Shown one piece after another: positions 7,748-16,196 of a stretch of DNA of 64,000 nucleotides. Every line of letters starts with the position of its first letter. The stretch's first letter is position 1. The notes below the pieces were generated by a model. That model saw nothing but the letters and a program-made list of their open reading frames with translations. It searched no databases and was not told the DNA's origin. The stretch is from CAZNYN01 sp964422205. Lineage in GTDB: Bacteria > Synergistota > Synergistia > Synergistales > Synergistaceae. Position numbers and translations under genes: made by a program. The stretch lies in NCBI GenBank assembly GCA_964422205.1, contig CAYRAI010000002.1:1-64000 (forward strand), read 5' to 3'.

Positions 7748-8958
7748 TAGTTTTTCGCCTTCCACTCTCTGAATTTTTCGAGCATTTTGTCTCTGTCAAG
7801 ATATTTTATATTTTTGACAATCCACTCGCGCATAGATTTTCCTTCGTCCGTTTCCTGCTTGTAGCTGATAAATTCCAGCTCTATACCCAGATTTTCAGCG
7901 ATCTTCATCGCAAAAACAGGCCATATCATTCCTATGTCGCCTATGACCGGTATGCTTCCTTCGTGTCTTGCAAAGGCGGACATTTCCATGCGGAAGGGTA
8001 TCTTTGATATCTTTGTCTTCGGGAGCCCTTTTGATATAGCATCCTGTATAAGGGAGCTCTGCTTCTGCAGATCCTGAGCTTTGCGGAGATTTTCATCAAG
8101 GTCAAATCTTATGAGGGATTTGTTTTCGAGGCTGTAGACAGGCTGTCCCTGCCACCATGACCATATTCCGTGTCCTGTGTATGTCTCAAACGGACCGTCA
8201 TGTATCTCCTGAGTCAAAGCTACGGCAGACTCTATAATTACATCCGCACTTCCGAGCATGTCGGCGACGCGGCGTGAGCGTTCGGCGATGGGAATGCTGT
8301 CTCCTACTGAAAGCCCCACATGTCCGCCTCCGACAAGCTGAGGTATTGTGACAAGAACAGGGATGTTTTTCTCGGCTCCTTTGCCCAGCATGGTTCTTTC
8401 GTCACATCCCCACCCTGCCACTTTTTCAAACGGCAGGCCGCTCTGGCGGCAGAGAGAGAGTATCTCTTCGGCAAGCTTCTCAGTGCGGAGCCCTATTGGG
8501 TAAGCCATATTTGCAGCTGCTTTGACAACCATGTGTCCGTCGGCTTTTTTGCCTTTCTCAAGCAGTTCCTCGTCGAGAATCATCTCTTTACGAAGAGCTT
8601 CTGTCTGTTCCTGAGAAAGTTCGGTGAATTCAAAAACATTGCCTCTCGGCATCATTTTTTTATCAAGATCAAACTGGGAGGCATCGCACATTTTAACTCT
8701 GTCAAGAACTCCGCCCATTTCATGATTTATGACTGCAGAGCTTGTCGTTACACCGTCGACAATACCTTTGTCCATAAGCTCAGCTATGAGGGTTGTAACC
8801 CCCTCGTGAAGGTTAGGCCCGCTTCCCGTTACCACAGCGACCTTTCCGCCACGCTTCTTAGCCTCTGTAACACGGGTTACGGCACAGTCGAGAGCCTCTT
8901 TTGAGCGTTCGTCAAGACCGTTATAAAATTCATCAAGCAGCGATCTGTTAATTTTCAT
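7747..8958 (-). CDS. Unrecognised 403-aa protein inside the Kdo operon (weak deoxyhypusine-synthase-like resemblance)
   Basis: I do not recognise this gene. It is a soluble protein without signal peptide or membrane segments. The N-terminal third has a glycine-containing loop VVTGSGPNLHEG followed by LIAELMDKGIVDGVTTSSAV and NHEMGG. This arrangement vaguely recalls the NAD-binding region of deoxyhypusine-synthase-fold proteins (a conserved T-S/G-x-N-L loop, then D-x-x-V-T-T). Other conserved-looking stretches are VAGWGCDERTMLGKG, IPQLVGGGHVGLSVGDS, DVIIESAVALTQEIHDGPFETYTGHG and PVIGDIGMIWPVFAMK. It overlaps kdsB by TAATG and follows waaA by 26 bases, so it is co-translated with Kdo genes. 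An enzyme acting on a Kdo-pathway or nucleotide metabolite is possible, but nothing in the sequence proves it. It does not look like the missing KdsC phosphatase: no HAD DxDGT motif is seen. Confidence 0.6.
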   Translation of the reverse strand: MKINRSLLDEFYNGLDERSKEALDCAVTRVTEAKKRGGKVAVVTGSGPNLHEGVTTLIAELMDKGIVDGVTTSSAVINHEMGGVLDRVKMCDASQFDLDKKMMPRGNVFEFTELSQEQTEALRKEMILDEELLEKGKKADGHMVVKAAANMAYPIGLRTEKLAEEILSLCRQSGLPFEKVAGWGCDERTMLGKGAEKNIPVLVTIPQLVGGGHVGLSVGDSIPIAERSRRVADMLGSADVIIESAVALTQEIHDGPFETYTGHGIWSWWQGQPVYSLENKSLIRFDLDENLRKAQDLQKQSSLIQDAISKGLPKTKISKIPFRMEMSAFARHEGSIPVIGDIGMIWPVFAMKIAENLGIELEFISYKQETDEGKSMREWIVKNIKYLDRDKMLEKFREWKAKN

Positions 8959-8984
8959 TTAAATTCCCTCCCGTATAAGAATAT

Positions 8985-10205
8985 TTATTTTTGTCCGTCC
9001 GAGTAATGGGACAGTTCTGTCCATATTTTTTTCGCCGCTCCGGCCTTCTTGCCGAAGTATTCGCAGCTGATTTTTTTATATTTGTCACATTCTTTATCCG
9101 ACATAATATCTATCCATACTTTTGCGAGTTCCCGAGAGTTTTTCACCTGAGAGGCTATGCCTATGGCTTTAAATTCTTCTGAGGCCTCGGCAAAGTCTTC
9201 CATGTGTGGCCCGTACTGTACAGGAACTCCCCATGAAACAGGCTCCAATATATTTTGTCCGCCTTTGTCTGCAAAGCTTCCTCCGACGAAGGCGGCTTTT
9301 GAAACTCCGTAGAGGTCAAAAAGCACTCCTATTTTGTCCACGACAAGAACATCCCAATCTGCGGCTTTTTCGGTCATAAGGGATGTTACGTAATGGCCCG
9401 CAAATATTTCTCTGACTTGCGCGGCTCTTTCGGGATGTCGCGGGGCAACGATGAGTCTGGCTTTTGGCTCATAGTTTTTAAGTTCAGCGAATGACTCCAG
9501 AATTTGCTCATCCTCGCCTGTGTGGGTGCTGCCTGCCATAAATATAGGTCTGTCCTGCCTGCAAAACTCTTCTTTTATCCTTGCCGCACTGTCATTTTTC
9601 CTGCGCGCAAGCAGCGCGTCTATTTTTGTGTCTCCCATTACTGAAAGCTTTGAAGGAGATATGTTCATCTCAATGAGACGCTCTCTGTCTCTCTCTTCTC
9701 GCAAAAATATTTTCGTAAAGAGGTCAAAGAGCTCGCTTCCGGCTCTGCGTCCGATTCTGCTGCTGACACGTTCCCATGTTCTGTCGGAGACTCGCCCGTT
9801 GGCGATAAATGAGGGAATATTTCTGTCTTTCAATGTCCAGAGCATATTTGGCCACAGTTCGGTCTCAGTAGTCACAAAAGCCCAAGGGTTTAACAAGTCC
9901 AGAGCGGAAGAGACAAATCGCGCCTTGTCCCATGGGTAGTATATGTGAAAGTCAAAGAGCCCTCTGCCTATTCCGAAAGCCATGGATTTGCCTGTTTCTG
10001 TGGTTGTGGAAAGGATTATTGGGTCTGTAAAGCCGCACTCTCTGGCAGCCCTTATGACAGGGACAGCCGCCTGAACTTCTCCTACCGACACAGCATGAAC
10101 CCACAGAGGCCTCTTGCCCCTAAGGAGAGCCAGTTTCTTTTTTGAAACAACACCCTGCCTTTCGTCATAGCCTTCTGTGTATTTCTTTTTCAGTTTAGGC
10201 CACAT
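8985..10205 (-). CDS. waaA: 3-deoxy-D-manno-octulosonic acid (Kdo) transferase; start probably further upstream
   Basis: A GT30-family enzyme that transfers Kdo from CMP-Kdo to lipid IVA. The sequence PLWVHAVSVGEVQAA with its catalytic-region Glu lies near residue 40, followed by TTTETGK, FVTTETELWPNM, FMAGSTHTGEDEQIL, VAPRHPER and GGSFADKGGQNILEP, all in family order. The first ATG (10205) gives 406 aa, but the open frame continues upstream to the kdsD stop at 10260-10262. Those 18 residues (LSLFRTLYEPAVSIVFKT) look like the hydrophobic N-terminal anchor typical of WaaA. No ATG, GTG or TTG occurs in that stretch, only CTG at 10259 and 10253, with a GGGGGTGG purine run just upstream. I report the ATG as the safe boundary and regard the longer protein as more likely. 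Confidence 0.94.
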   Translation of the reverse strand: MWPKLKKKYTEGYDERQGVVSKKKLALLRGKRPLWVHAVSVGEVQAAVPVIRAARECGFTDPIILSTTTETGKSMAFGIGRGLFDFHIYYPWDKARFVSSALDLLNPWAFVTTETELWPNMLWTLKDRNIPSFIANGRVSDRTWERVSSRIGRRAGSELFDLFTKIFLREERDRERLIEMNISPSKLSVMGDTKIDALLARRKNDSAARIKEEFCRQDRPIFMAGSTHTGEDEQILESFAELKNYEPKARLIVAPRHPERAAQVREIFAGHYVTSLMTEKAADWDVLVVDKIGVLFDLYGVSKAAFVGGSFADKGGQNILEPVSWGVPVQYGPHMEDFAEASEEFKAIGIASQVKNSRELAKVWIDIMSDKECDKYKKISCEYFGKKAGAAKKIWTELSHYSDGQK

Positions 10206-10259
10206 AGTTTTAAAAACTATGCTGACCGCAGGTTCATAGAGTGTTCTGAACAGTGACAG

Positions 10260-11264
10260 TTAAGCCACCCCCGCTTTTAGTATTTCATGTATGTGAACCA
10301 TTCCCACCGGTTTGCCATCTTCGACAACGACAAGGGCGGATACTTCCCACTCTTCCACTATGCGCACCGCTTCTGCAGCTAGTTTGTCAGGTGCTATAAC
10401 TCTCGGATTCTTTGTCATGACCGATTCGACAGGCAGATCCAGTCCCTCAAGTCCGTGTTTCTCTATAACTCTGCGAAGGTCTCCGTCGGTAAATATTCCC
10501 AAAAGAAATCCCGCTTCGTCTATTATAACTGTAGCTCCGTAGCCTTTGCTCGTTATATCGAAGAGAGCGTCGCGCACCAAAGCTCCTTTTTTTGTGACAG
10601 GGAGCTTGTCTCCGCTGCCCATAAGGTCTTTCACGCGAAGAAGCAGCTTCTTGCCCAGGGAGCCTCCTGGGTGAAAAAGGGCGAAATCTTCTTTCTGAAG
10701 CCCCAAAAGCATTGTCGCCATTCCTGCAACGGCATCTCCCAAAGCCATTTGGAGAGTTGTGCTGCTTGTCGGGGCAAGGCCAAGGGGGTCAGCCTCTTTT
10801 TCAACATGGCAGTTTAGGACCACATCGGATTCTTTCGCCAAGGTTGAGTCTGGGTTGCCTGTAACAGCTATTATAGGAGCTCCAAGCCTTTTGAAATAGG
10901 GAAGAATGTCTATAAGCTCTCTTGTCTCTCCGCTGTTGCTGAGAAAATAGCCTATGTCATTGCGGCATACCATGCCCAAGTCGCCGTGAGCCCCTTCGGT
11001 CGCATGGAGGAAGAATGCCGGAACTCCGAGAGACGCAAAGGTCGCCGCAGTTTTGCGCCCGACATGTCCGGATTTTCCAAGCCCGGAGACAACCACTCTT
11101 CCGTGGCACCTGGAGAGGAGATGAGCTGCGTCCACTACTTCATTTCCCATAGATGAGGCGGCATATTCAAGGGCCTTTGCCTCTTTTTCTATTATCTCTT
11201 TTCCGACAGACAAAAGTTCGGATACCGGTAAATTTTTTTCCTCGCGTTCGCACGGGAGATTCAT
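10260..11264 (-). CDS. kdsD: Arabinose-5-phosphate isomerase (KdsD/KpsF family)
   Basis: A 334-aa protein that makes D-arabinose 5-phosphate from ribulose 5-phosphate, the first Kdo-specific step. An N-terminal SIS domain (about residues 35-175) contains VVVSGLGKSGHVGRKTAAT, FLHATEGAHGDLGMV and FLSNSGETRELIDILP. The PTSSTTLQMALGDA and FHPGGSLGKKLL motifs follow, then two CBS domains (about 205-330; VRDALFDITSKGYGATVIID and VMTKNPRVIAP). The frame is open much further upstream, to 11633, but that part overlaps kdsA and is not conserved-looking. The ATG at 11264 has GGAGG seven bases upstream, lies two bases after the kdsA stop, and gives the expected length. The stop TAA at 10260-10262 directly precedes the inferred waaA frame. 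Confidence 0.96.
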   Translation of the reverse strand: MNLPCEREEKNLPVSELLSVGKEIIEKEAKALEYAASSMGNEVVDAAHLLSRCHGRVVVSGLGKSGHVGRKTAATFASLGVPAFFLHATEGAHGDLGMVCRNDIGYFLSNSGETRELIDILPYFKRLGAPIIAVTGNPDSTLAKESDVVLNCHVEKEADPLGLAPTSSTTLQMALGDAVAGMATMLLGLQKEDFALFHPGGSLGKKLLLRVKDLMGSGDKLPVTKKGALVRDALFDITSKGYGATVIIDEAGFLLGIFTDGDLRRVIEKHGLEGLDLPVESVMTKNPRVIAPDKLAAEAVRIVEEWEVSALVVVEDGKPVGMVHIHEILKAGVA

Positions 11265-11266
11265 CT

Positions 11267-12142
11267 TTATTCCTCCGCCCACGAGAGAGAGGAGAAGCCT
11301 ATGCTCTCTCTTACGACTTTGTCTATGGCGTGTGTCTGTTTTAATACTTCTCTCATCTTTGAAAGCGGCACCATGTTGGGGCCATCGCACTTTGCAGAAT
11401 CGGGGTCTGGGTGAACTTCCATAAAGAGAGCGTCTATGCCTAGTGCCGCTGCCGCTCTTATCTGAGGAAGTATGAAGGAGCGGTCGCCTCCGCTTTTGTC
11501 CCCCTGTCCGCCGGGTTTTTGGACGCTGTGGGTCGCGTCGAACATTATCGGGTATCCCAAGCTTCTCATTATGGGCAGAGAGCGGAAGTCGACAGAGAGA
11601 TTGTGATAGCCAAATACGGTTCCTCTCTCGCACAGGATGATGTTATCGTTGCCAGCCTCTCTGCATTTGCCTGCGACAGATTTCATGTCTTCCGGTGCCA
11701 TAAACTGAGCTTTTTTGATATTGATAGGTTTGCCTGTTTCGCTTGCGGCAACCAGCAAGTCCGTCTGACGGCAGAGGAAGGCCGGAATCTGGAGCAAATC
11801 AACATGAGCCGCCAGCTTTTCTGCCTGCCACGGTTCATGCATGTCGGTAACTACCGGGACGTCAAGCTCTTTGCCTATGGCTGAAAGCCATTCGAGTCCT
11901 TCTTCTATTCCCGGACCTCTGTAACTATATATCGACGTTCTGTTAGCCTTGTCAAAGGAGGCTTTGAATATATAGCCGAAATCAAATTCGGTGCAGAGTT
12001 TTTTCATCTCTCGGGCTATCTGAAGCGCACCTTCGTAGCTTTCGAGGACGCAGGGACCTGCAGCTACGGCAAGCCTGTTTCCGCCTATTGTTATATTTTT
12101 GACTTTTACCTCTTTTACTTTGGAGATATTATTATCAGCCAC
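11267..12142 (-). CDS. kdsA: 3-deoxy-8-phosphooctulonate synthase (Kdo-8-phosphate synthase)
   Basis: A 291-aa enzyme that condenses phosphoenolpyruvate with arabinose 5-phosphate. Family motifs are VAAGPCVLESYEGALQIA, FKASFDKANRTS, PVVTDMHEPWQAE, LQIPAFLCRQTDLL, NIKKAQFMAPEDM, ILCERGTVFGY, MFDATHSVQKPGG and EVHPDPDSAKCDGPN. The cysteine in AGPCVLES is at the position that binds metal in the metal-dependent class, where the metal-independent E. coli enzyme has Asn, so metal dependence is likely. It lies between the lpxK fusion (five-base gap) and kdsD (two-base gap), within the operon. The GGAGG for kdsD lies within the last codons of this gene. Confidence 0.97.
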   Translation of the reverse strand: MADNNISKVKEVKVKNITIGGNRLAVAAGPCVLESYEGALQIAREMKKLCTEFDFGYIFKASFDKANRTSIYSYRGPGIEEGLEWLSAIGKELDVPVVTDMHEPWQAEKLAAHVDLLQIPAFLCRQTDLLVAASETGKPINIKKAQFMAPEDMKSVAGKCREAGNDNIILCERGTVFGYHNLSVDFRSLPIMRSLGYPIMFDATHSVQKPGGQGDKSGGDRSFILPQIRAAAALGIDALFMEVHPDPDSAKCDGPNMVPLSKMREVLKQTHAIDKVVRESIGFSSLSWAEE

Positions 12143-12147
12143 TTATC

Positions 12148-14436
12148 TCAGCTCCTTAGTTTTTTATCCTCTATATAGGCAATATCTAAATAGTGTCCAT
12201 ATGTCTCGCATACAAAACACCTGTTGTCCCATCCCAGATCTTCCGCGCAATAGTCAACAACCCTGTCAAGAGCTCCTTCTCCGCCTAAGTTTCTTATTCC
12301 GGCTTCTTTCATCTTGTTCATAAGATTCCTGTCGGAGAGAATTTTAGCGGCAGCTTTTGCCAGCTCTTCAGGCTTCGCCTCGACTAAAATCTCAGCATCG
12401 CGAAGCAGTTTCTTCTGCCGCAGTTTTCCAGTCTCAAGTATGGAGACGACAGGAAGTCCAAGTCCTGCGCAGAGCTGGTTTGCCGTGCCTCCAAGCCCTA
12501 TGAGCAAATCCGCTCCCCGCGCCGCTCCGGCAACCTGTCCATAGTATATCTTAACTTCGGTTCCAGAAGATAAAGATGTTATGAAAGAGCTGTCAGGGGA
12601 AGTTTTCCAGCCTCCTAGACTCTCGCACAGTTTTTTCATATCTATCGTTGGAGCGGGAACCATTACAAACTCACATTCGCATCTTTCGGCAAGCAGAAGG
12701 GCGGAGTCAAGTATGAGTTTCACATCATCATATGCTCTGGGCCTGCTGCCCGGAAGCAGAAGGACTCTAGCCCCGGCTTCGCCCCATATGCTTCTGTCGT
12801 TTGGTATATCATGAATCAAGTCCATTACTGGATTTCCGTTAAATACTGCATTAACTCCTGCATTGCACAGAGCTTCCGATGTCTCTGCGTCTCTGGCCCA
12901 AACCATAAGGCTTCTCTTTCTTAGAAGCCACTCTTCAACGCTCAAGTGTCCGCTTAAATGCACAGTCTTTGCTGTGGCAAGGAGAATTGGTTTAAGCCCC
13001 TGTCCCCACAGCATATTGGCCATAAGATATACATCTCCCACGCATACTGGAGTGCGGTACTTGCCGGAAAGCTCTCTGAGAGCCTTTGCCTGATCTGTAA
13101 TAGATTTTCCGAGGCCGTGCTTTATGTCTTTTATCAAATCAATCACGCTGTACTTTATAACTCCGCCGCTCGGCATTTCGGACGACGGAGAGAGAACTCC
13201 GATGCCGGCCTTTTTGTATGCAGCTCCGCTTCCTACAAATGCAAAAGCAGAGACTTCGGCACATCTGAAACGTTCTTTCATTTTCTTTGCAAGAACAACG
13301 CCTATTGCGTCCTCGCCATAGCCATTTGACGCAACCATGAAGCGCGGCTTCAGTTTTGCAAATATTTTTCTTCTGAAGCGCGGCTCATCGTCCAACACAA
13401 CTTTTATCCTTGGGATAAAGAGTTTGTATCTGGGGTTGAAGTTTATAGACATGTTTACCAAATCTTTTTCCGTGCAGATAAAGCCGTCTGCTTTCATTTC
13501 GTCGGCAAGAGACTCAAGCCTGCTTAAGTCATCTTCCGTAAATATGTGGTGATCCCTGTAGCTTCTTTCGGCCACAACTGATATTCCCATATCATTTAGA
13601 TACCGGTAGAACCCCTCCGGATTTCCTATTGCGGAGAAAGCTATATATCTTCCCTTTATTTCGCTTTCTTTTAAAAGAGATACTCTCTCTTCGCCCTTTA
13701 TAAAGAGCCATGATTCTATCTTTATTTCGGCTGTGAGAATCTTATCCTCTTCGGCCCACGGAGCCAGCTCTTTTTTTATTTTATCGGTATCTTTTTTGGA
13801 GACTTGGTTCGCCTTTGTAAGGATAATTATGTCTGCGCGCCCAAATGCCGACATAGGCTCTCTCATAAATCCCGCAGGAAGTACCTGTCCGTTTCCGAAT
13901 GGGCAGGTTGAGTCAACAAGCACAATATCAACGTCACGCGCCATGCGTCTGTGTTGAAATGTGTCGTCTGTGACAGCCACTTGCACACCCAGAGAGGAAA
14001 GGAGCTTGACTCCCTTTATTCTATCCTTGGTAACGACCACTTTGACATTGGGCATTCTTCTTGAAAGCATGAGAGGCTCGTCTCCGACTGTCTCTCTTTT
14101 CATGCTTTCCTCATCCTGACCTACCCAGATAGGCTCCTCGTGCGACTTAGTTCTGTATCCTCTGCTGACAAGGCCCGCCTCTATGCCTGCTTCTAAAAAC
14201 TGTCTCACAACAAGCTCTGTCATGGGGGTTTTGTTTGTGCCTCCGAGACTGTTGTTGCCTATGCTGACAACAGGCAGGACAGGGTCGGTTACGGAGAAGA
14301 TACCTCTTCCGTACAGACCTATCCTCAAAAGCATCCATGCTTTTGTCAGATATTGGAGCGGATATAAAAAAGCCCAAGGAGAAACTTTTGTATCCCCTCT
14401 GGCATAGCTAAGGTAACTGCGGATTATCCTTGACAT
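12148..14436 (-). CDS. lpxK: Fusion: tetraacyldisaccharide 4'-kinase (LpxK) + LpxB-related glycosyltransferase-like domain
   Basis: A 762-aa protein with two domains. Residues 1-362 match LpxK, the kinase that adds the 4'-phosphate to lipid A: an N-terminal hydrophobic segment, the P-loop region GNNSLGGTNKT (60-70), LVSRGYRTKSH, VGDEPLMLSRR, TDDTFQHRRMARDVDIVLVD and GNGQVLPAGFMREP. Residues 365 to about 745 start FMVASNGYGEDAIGVVLA and contain ISGKYR-type and LLLPGSRPRAYDD and GLGGTANQLCAGLGLPVVSI motifs. They resemble the lipid-A-disaccharide-synthase-related family known as separate proteins in cyanobacteria. LpxK is normally about 330-350 aa alone, so this is a genuine fusion with no frameshift needed. 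The Gly before the P-loop Lys is Asn, an unusual substitution. The ATG at 14436 overlaps msbA by 29 bases and is preceded by GAGGAAA; longer upstream starts lie deeper in msbA. Confidence 0.88.
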   Translation of the reverse strand: MSRIIRSYLSYARGDTKVSPWAFLYPLQYLTKAWMLLRIGLYGRGIFSVTDPVLPVVSIGNNSLGGTNKTPMTELVVRQFLEAGIEAGLVSRGYRTKSHEEPIWVGQDEESMKRETVGDEPLMLSRRMPNVKVVVTKDRIKGVKLLSSLGVQVAVTDDTFQHRRMARDVDIVLVDSTCPFGNGQVLPAGFMREPMSAFGRADIIILTKANQVSKKDTDKIKKELAPWAEEDKILTAEIKIESWLFIKGEERVSLLKESEIKGRYIAFSAIGNPEGFYRYLNDMGISVVAERSYRDHHIFTEDDLSRLESLADEMKADGFICTEKDLVNMSINFNPRYKLFIPRIKVVLDDEPRFRRKIFAKLKPRFMVASNGYGEDAIGVVLAKKMKERFRCAEVSAFAFVGSGAAYKKAGIGVLSPSSEMPSGGVIKYSVIDLIKDIKHGLGKSITDQAKALRELSGKYRTPVCVGDVYLMANMLWGQGLKPILLATAKTVHLSGHLSVEEWLLRKRSLMVWARDAETSEALCNAGVNAVFNGNPVMDLIHDIPNDRSIWGEAGARVLLLPGSRPRAYDDVKLILDSALLLAERCECEFVMVPAPTIDMKKLCESLGGWKTSPDSSFITSLSSGTEVKIYYGQVAGAARGADLLIGLGGTANQLCAGLGLPVVSILETGKLRQKKLLRDAEILVEAKPEELAKAAAKILSDRNLMNKMKEAGIRNLGGEGALDRVVDYCAEDLGWDNRCFVCETYGHYLDIAYIEDKKLRS

Positions 14437-16195
14437 TTTCCTCGTTATGTTCTCCCGTGCTTGCGCTGAAAAGCCGGAAATAATTTCCTCCCATGGCAAG
14501 CAGCTCATCATGAGTTCCCTGCTCGATAAGAACTCCTCCACCAAGTACCAATATTCTGTCCGCATCGCGTATAGTGGAGAGCCTGTGGGCAATCACTATC
14601 GATGTTCTTCCATCCATGGCGTTGTACATAGCTTCCTGCACCTGCTGTTCCACAAGAGCGTCAAGAGATGAGGTCGCTTCGTCCATTATAAGTATTCTCG
14701 GATCGCGTACTACGGCTCTGGCTATGGCGACTCTCTGCCTTTGTCCTCCGCTCAGGGTTACTCCCCTTTCCCCAACCTCTGTCTCAAACTTTTCCGGCAG
14801 GGAATTTATAAATTCATATATTCCGGCTATCTTTGCCGCTCTCACAAGGTCATCCTGAGTGACATCAGGATAGCCATAGCCTATGTTGTATGCAAGAGAG
14901 CCTTTCATTAGAACAGGGTCCTGAGGCACGACTCCTATCTGGCGTCTGTATGTCTTGAGATCCAGTTCCTTTATGTCAATGCCGTCTATAAGTATCATGC
15001 CCTTTTCAGCGTCATAAAAACGCATTACAAGGTCGGCAAGAGTCGATTTTCCTGTGCCTGTCGGCCCTACTACCGCTATTTTCTCTCCGGGCTTTATTTC
15101 AAAGTCAAGACCTTTCAGTATCCACTTTGATTCGTTGTAGCGGAACCACACCTTGCTGAAATTTATGCGCCCTTTCATAGGCTTGAGTATTACGGGATTG
15201 TCCGCAAGCGGAACTTCGTTCTCTTCGTCTAATATTTCAAAAACTCTGTCCGCTGATGCTACTCCCTGCTGAATTGTGCTTACAACTCGGCTCAGCACTC
15301 TTATGGGCTGAACCAAAAGGCCGATATATGTCAGAAATGCGAGAAGTTCTCCGGCTGTAAGAGTGCCGCTTATAACTGAGCGCCCTCCGAGCCACAATAT
15401 TATAGCCAGAGCTATTATCAATATGACTTCGACAATGCCTTCGAGAGCTCCCCTTATTTGGGTACCTTTCATGAGAGCCTTGAAGTGTTTGTTGCTCTCT
15501 TCTTCAAAACGCTTGAATTCTTCTTCTTCCGTGGCGAAGGCTCTTACTATTCTTATAGAGGAGACAGCTTCCTGAGCGATTGCGGCAACCATGGCGAGAC
15601 GTTCCTGTATTACTGTTCCGACTCTGCGGAGCTTGGAGGAAGCACCGTCAATGACAAGTGCTGCAAGGGGAATTATTGTAAAAGTGGCTATTGTGAGCTT
15701 CCAGTTGAGGAAGAAGAGGAAGCATATTATCCCGACAAAGGTGCTGCCCTGAACGACAAAATCCACAACTACTGACGCAAGTATGTTTTGCAGTGTAGAG
15801 ACATCGTTGGTTATGCGCGACAAAAACTCTCCCGACCTCTTGCTGTAAAGTGTTGCAAGAGAGAGGCGCTGTGTGTGGTCATAAAGTTCCATTCTTATGT
15901 CTATTACTACCTTCTGCCCGACCCATGTCATAAGATACATGTGGCAGTAGCCGAATAAAGCCTTCATTACATAGAGCAGAACCACTCCTATCGATAGCAG
16001 GTTGAGCATTGCTGTCTGTTTTTCTATAAGCACATCATCAACAACATTTTTTATAAGCCACGGGGGAATTATTCCGAACAAGGAAGAAAGAACCATACAG
16101 CTTAAGGCGACAAGAAGCCTCTTTTTGTACGGCATACAGTATTTAAGAAGGCGGAAATAAGAAGCCCAGGCGGCTCTGTCTTTTAAGTTCAACAT
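14408..16195 (-). CDS. msbA: Lipid A/phospholipid exporter MsbA-like ABC transporter
   Basis: A 595-aa half-transporter with an N-terminal six-helix membrane domain (about residues 15-310) and a C-terminal ATPase (about 345-590). The ATPase has Walker A VVGPTGTGKSTLADLV, signature TLSGGQRQRVAIARAV, Walker B ILIMDEATSSLD and H-loop VIAHRLSTI. The membrane domain has IMDEN-type coupling replaced by the ordinary type I exporter pattern. Position between lpxB and lpxK, the same arrangement seen around msbA/lpxK in many diderms, supports flipping of lipid A core across the inner membrane. The frame is open to 16315 but the extension lies within lpxB; the ATG at 16195, one base after the lpxB stop, gives the normal N-terminus. 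Confidence 0.93.
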   Translation of the reverse strand: MLNLKDRAAWASYFRLLKYCMPYKKRLLVALSCMVLSSLFGIIPPWLIKNVVDDVLIEKQTAMLNLLSIGVVLLYVMKALFGYCHMYLMTWVGQKVVIDIRMELYDHTQRLSLATLYSKRSGEFLSRITNDVSTLQNILASVVVDFVVQGSTFVGIICFLFFLNWKLTIATFTIIPLAALVIDGASSKLRRVGTVIQERLAMVAAIAQEAVSSIRIVRAFATEEEEFKRFEEESNKHFKALMKGTQIRGALEGIVEVILIIALAIILWLGGRSVISGTLTAGELLAFLTYIGLLVQPIRVLSRVVSTIQQGVASADRVFEILDEENEVPLADNPVILKPMKGRINFSKVWFRYNESKWILKGLDFEIKPGEKIAVVGPTGTGKSTLADLVMRFYDAEKGMILIDGIDIKELDLKTYRRQIGVVPQDPVLMKGSLAYNIGYGYPDVTQDDLVRAAKIAGIYEFINSLPEKFETEVGERGVTLSGGQRQRVAIARAVVRDPRILIMDEATSSLDALVEQQVQEAMYNAMDGRTSIVIAHRLSTIRDADRILVLGGGVLIEQGTHDELLAMGGNYFRLFSASTGEHNEENVKDNPQLP

Positions 16196-16196
16196 T

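Noticed and set aside
11265..11633. 123-residue N-terminal extension of kdsD
   Set aside because: It overlaps kdsA in another frame, is full of Arg and Ser, and the ATG at 11264 has a perfect ribosome binding site.
14437..14592. 52-residue extension of the LpxK fusion
   Set aside because: It lies in the msbA coding region in another frame and does not resemble an LpxK N-terminus.
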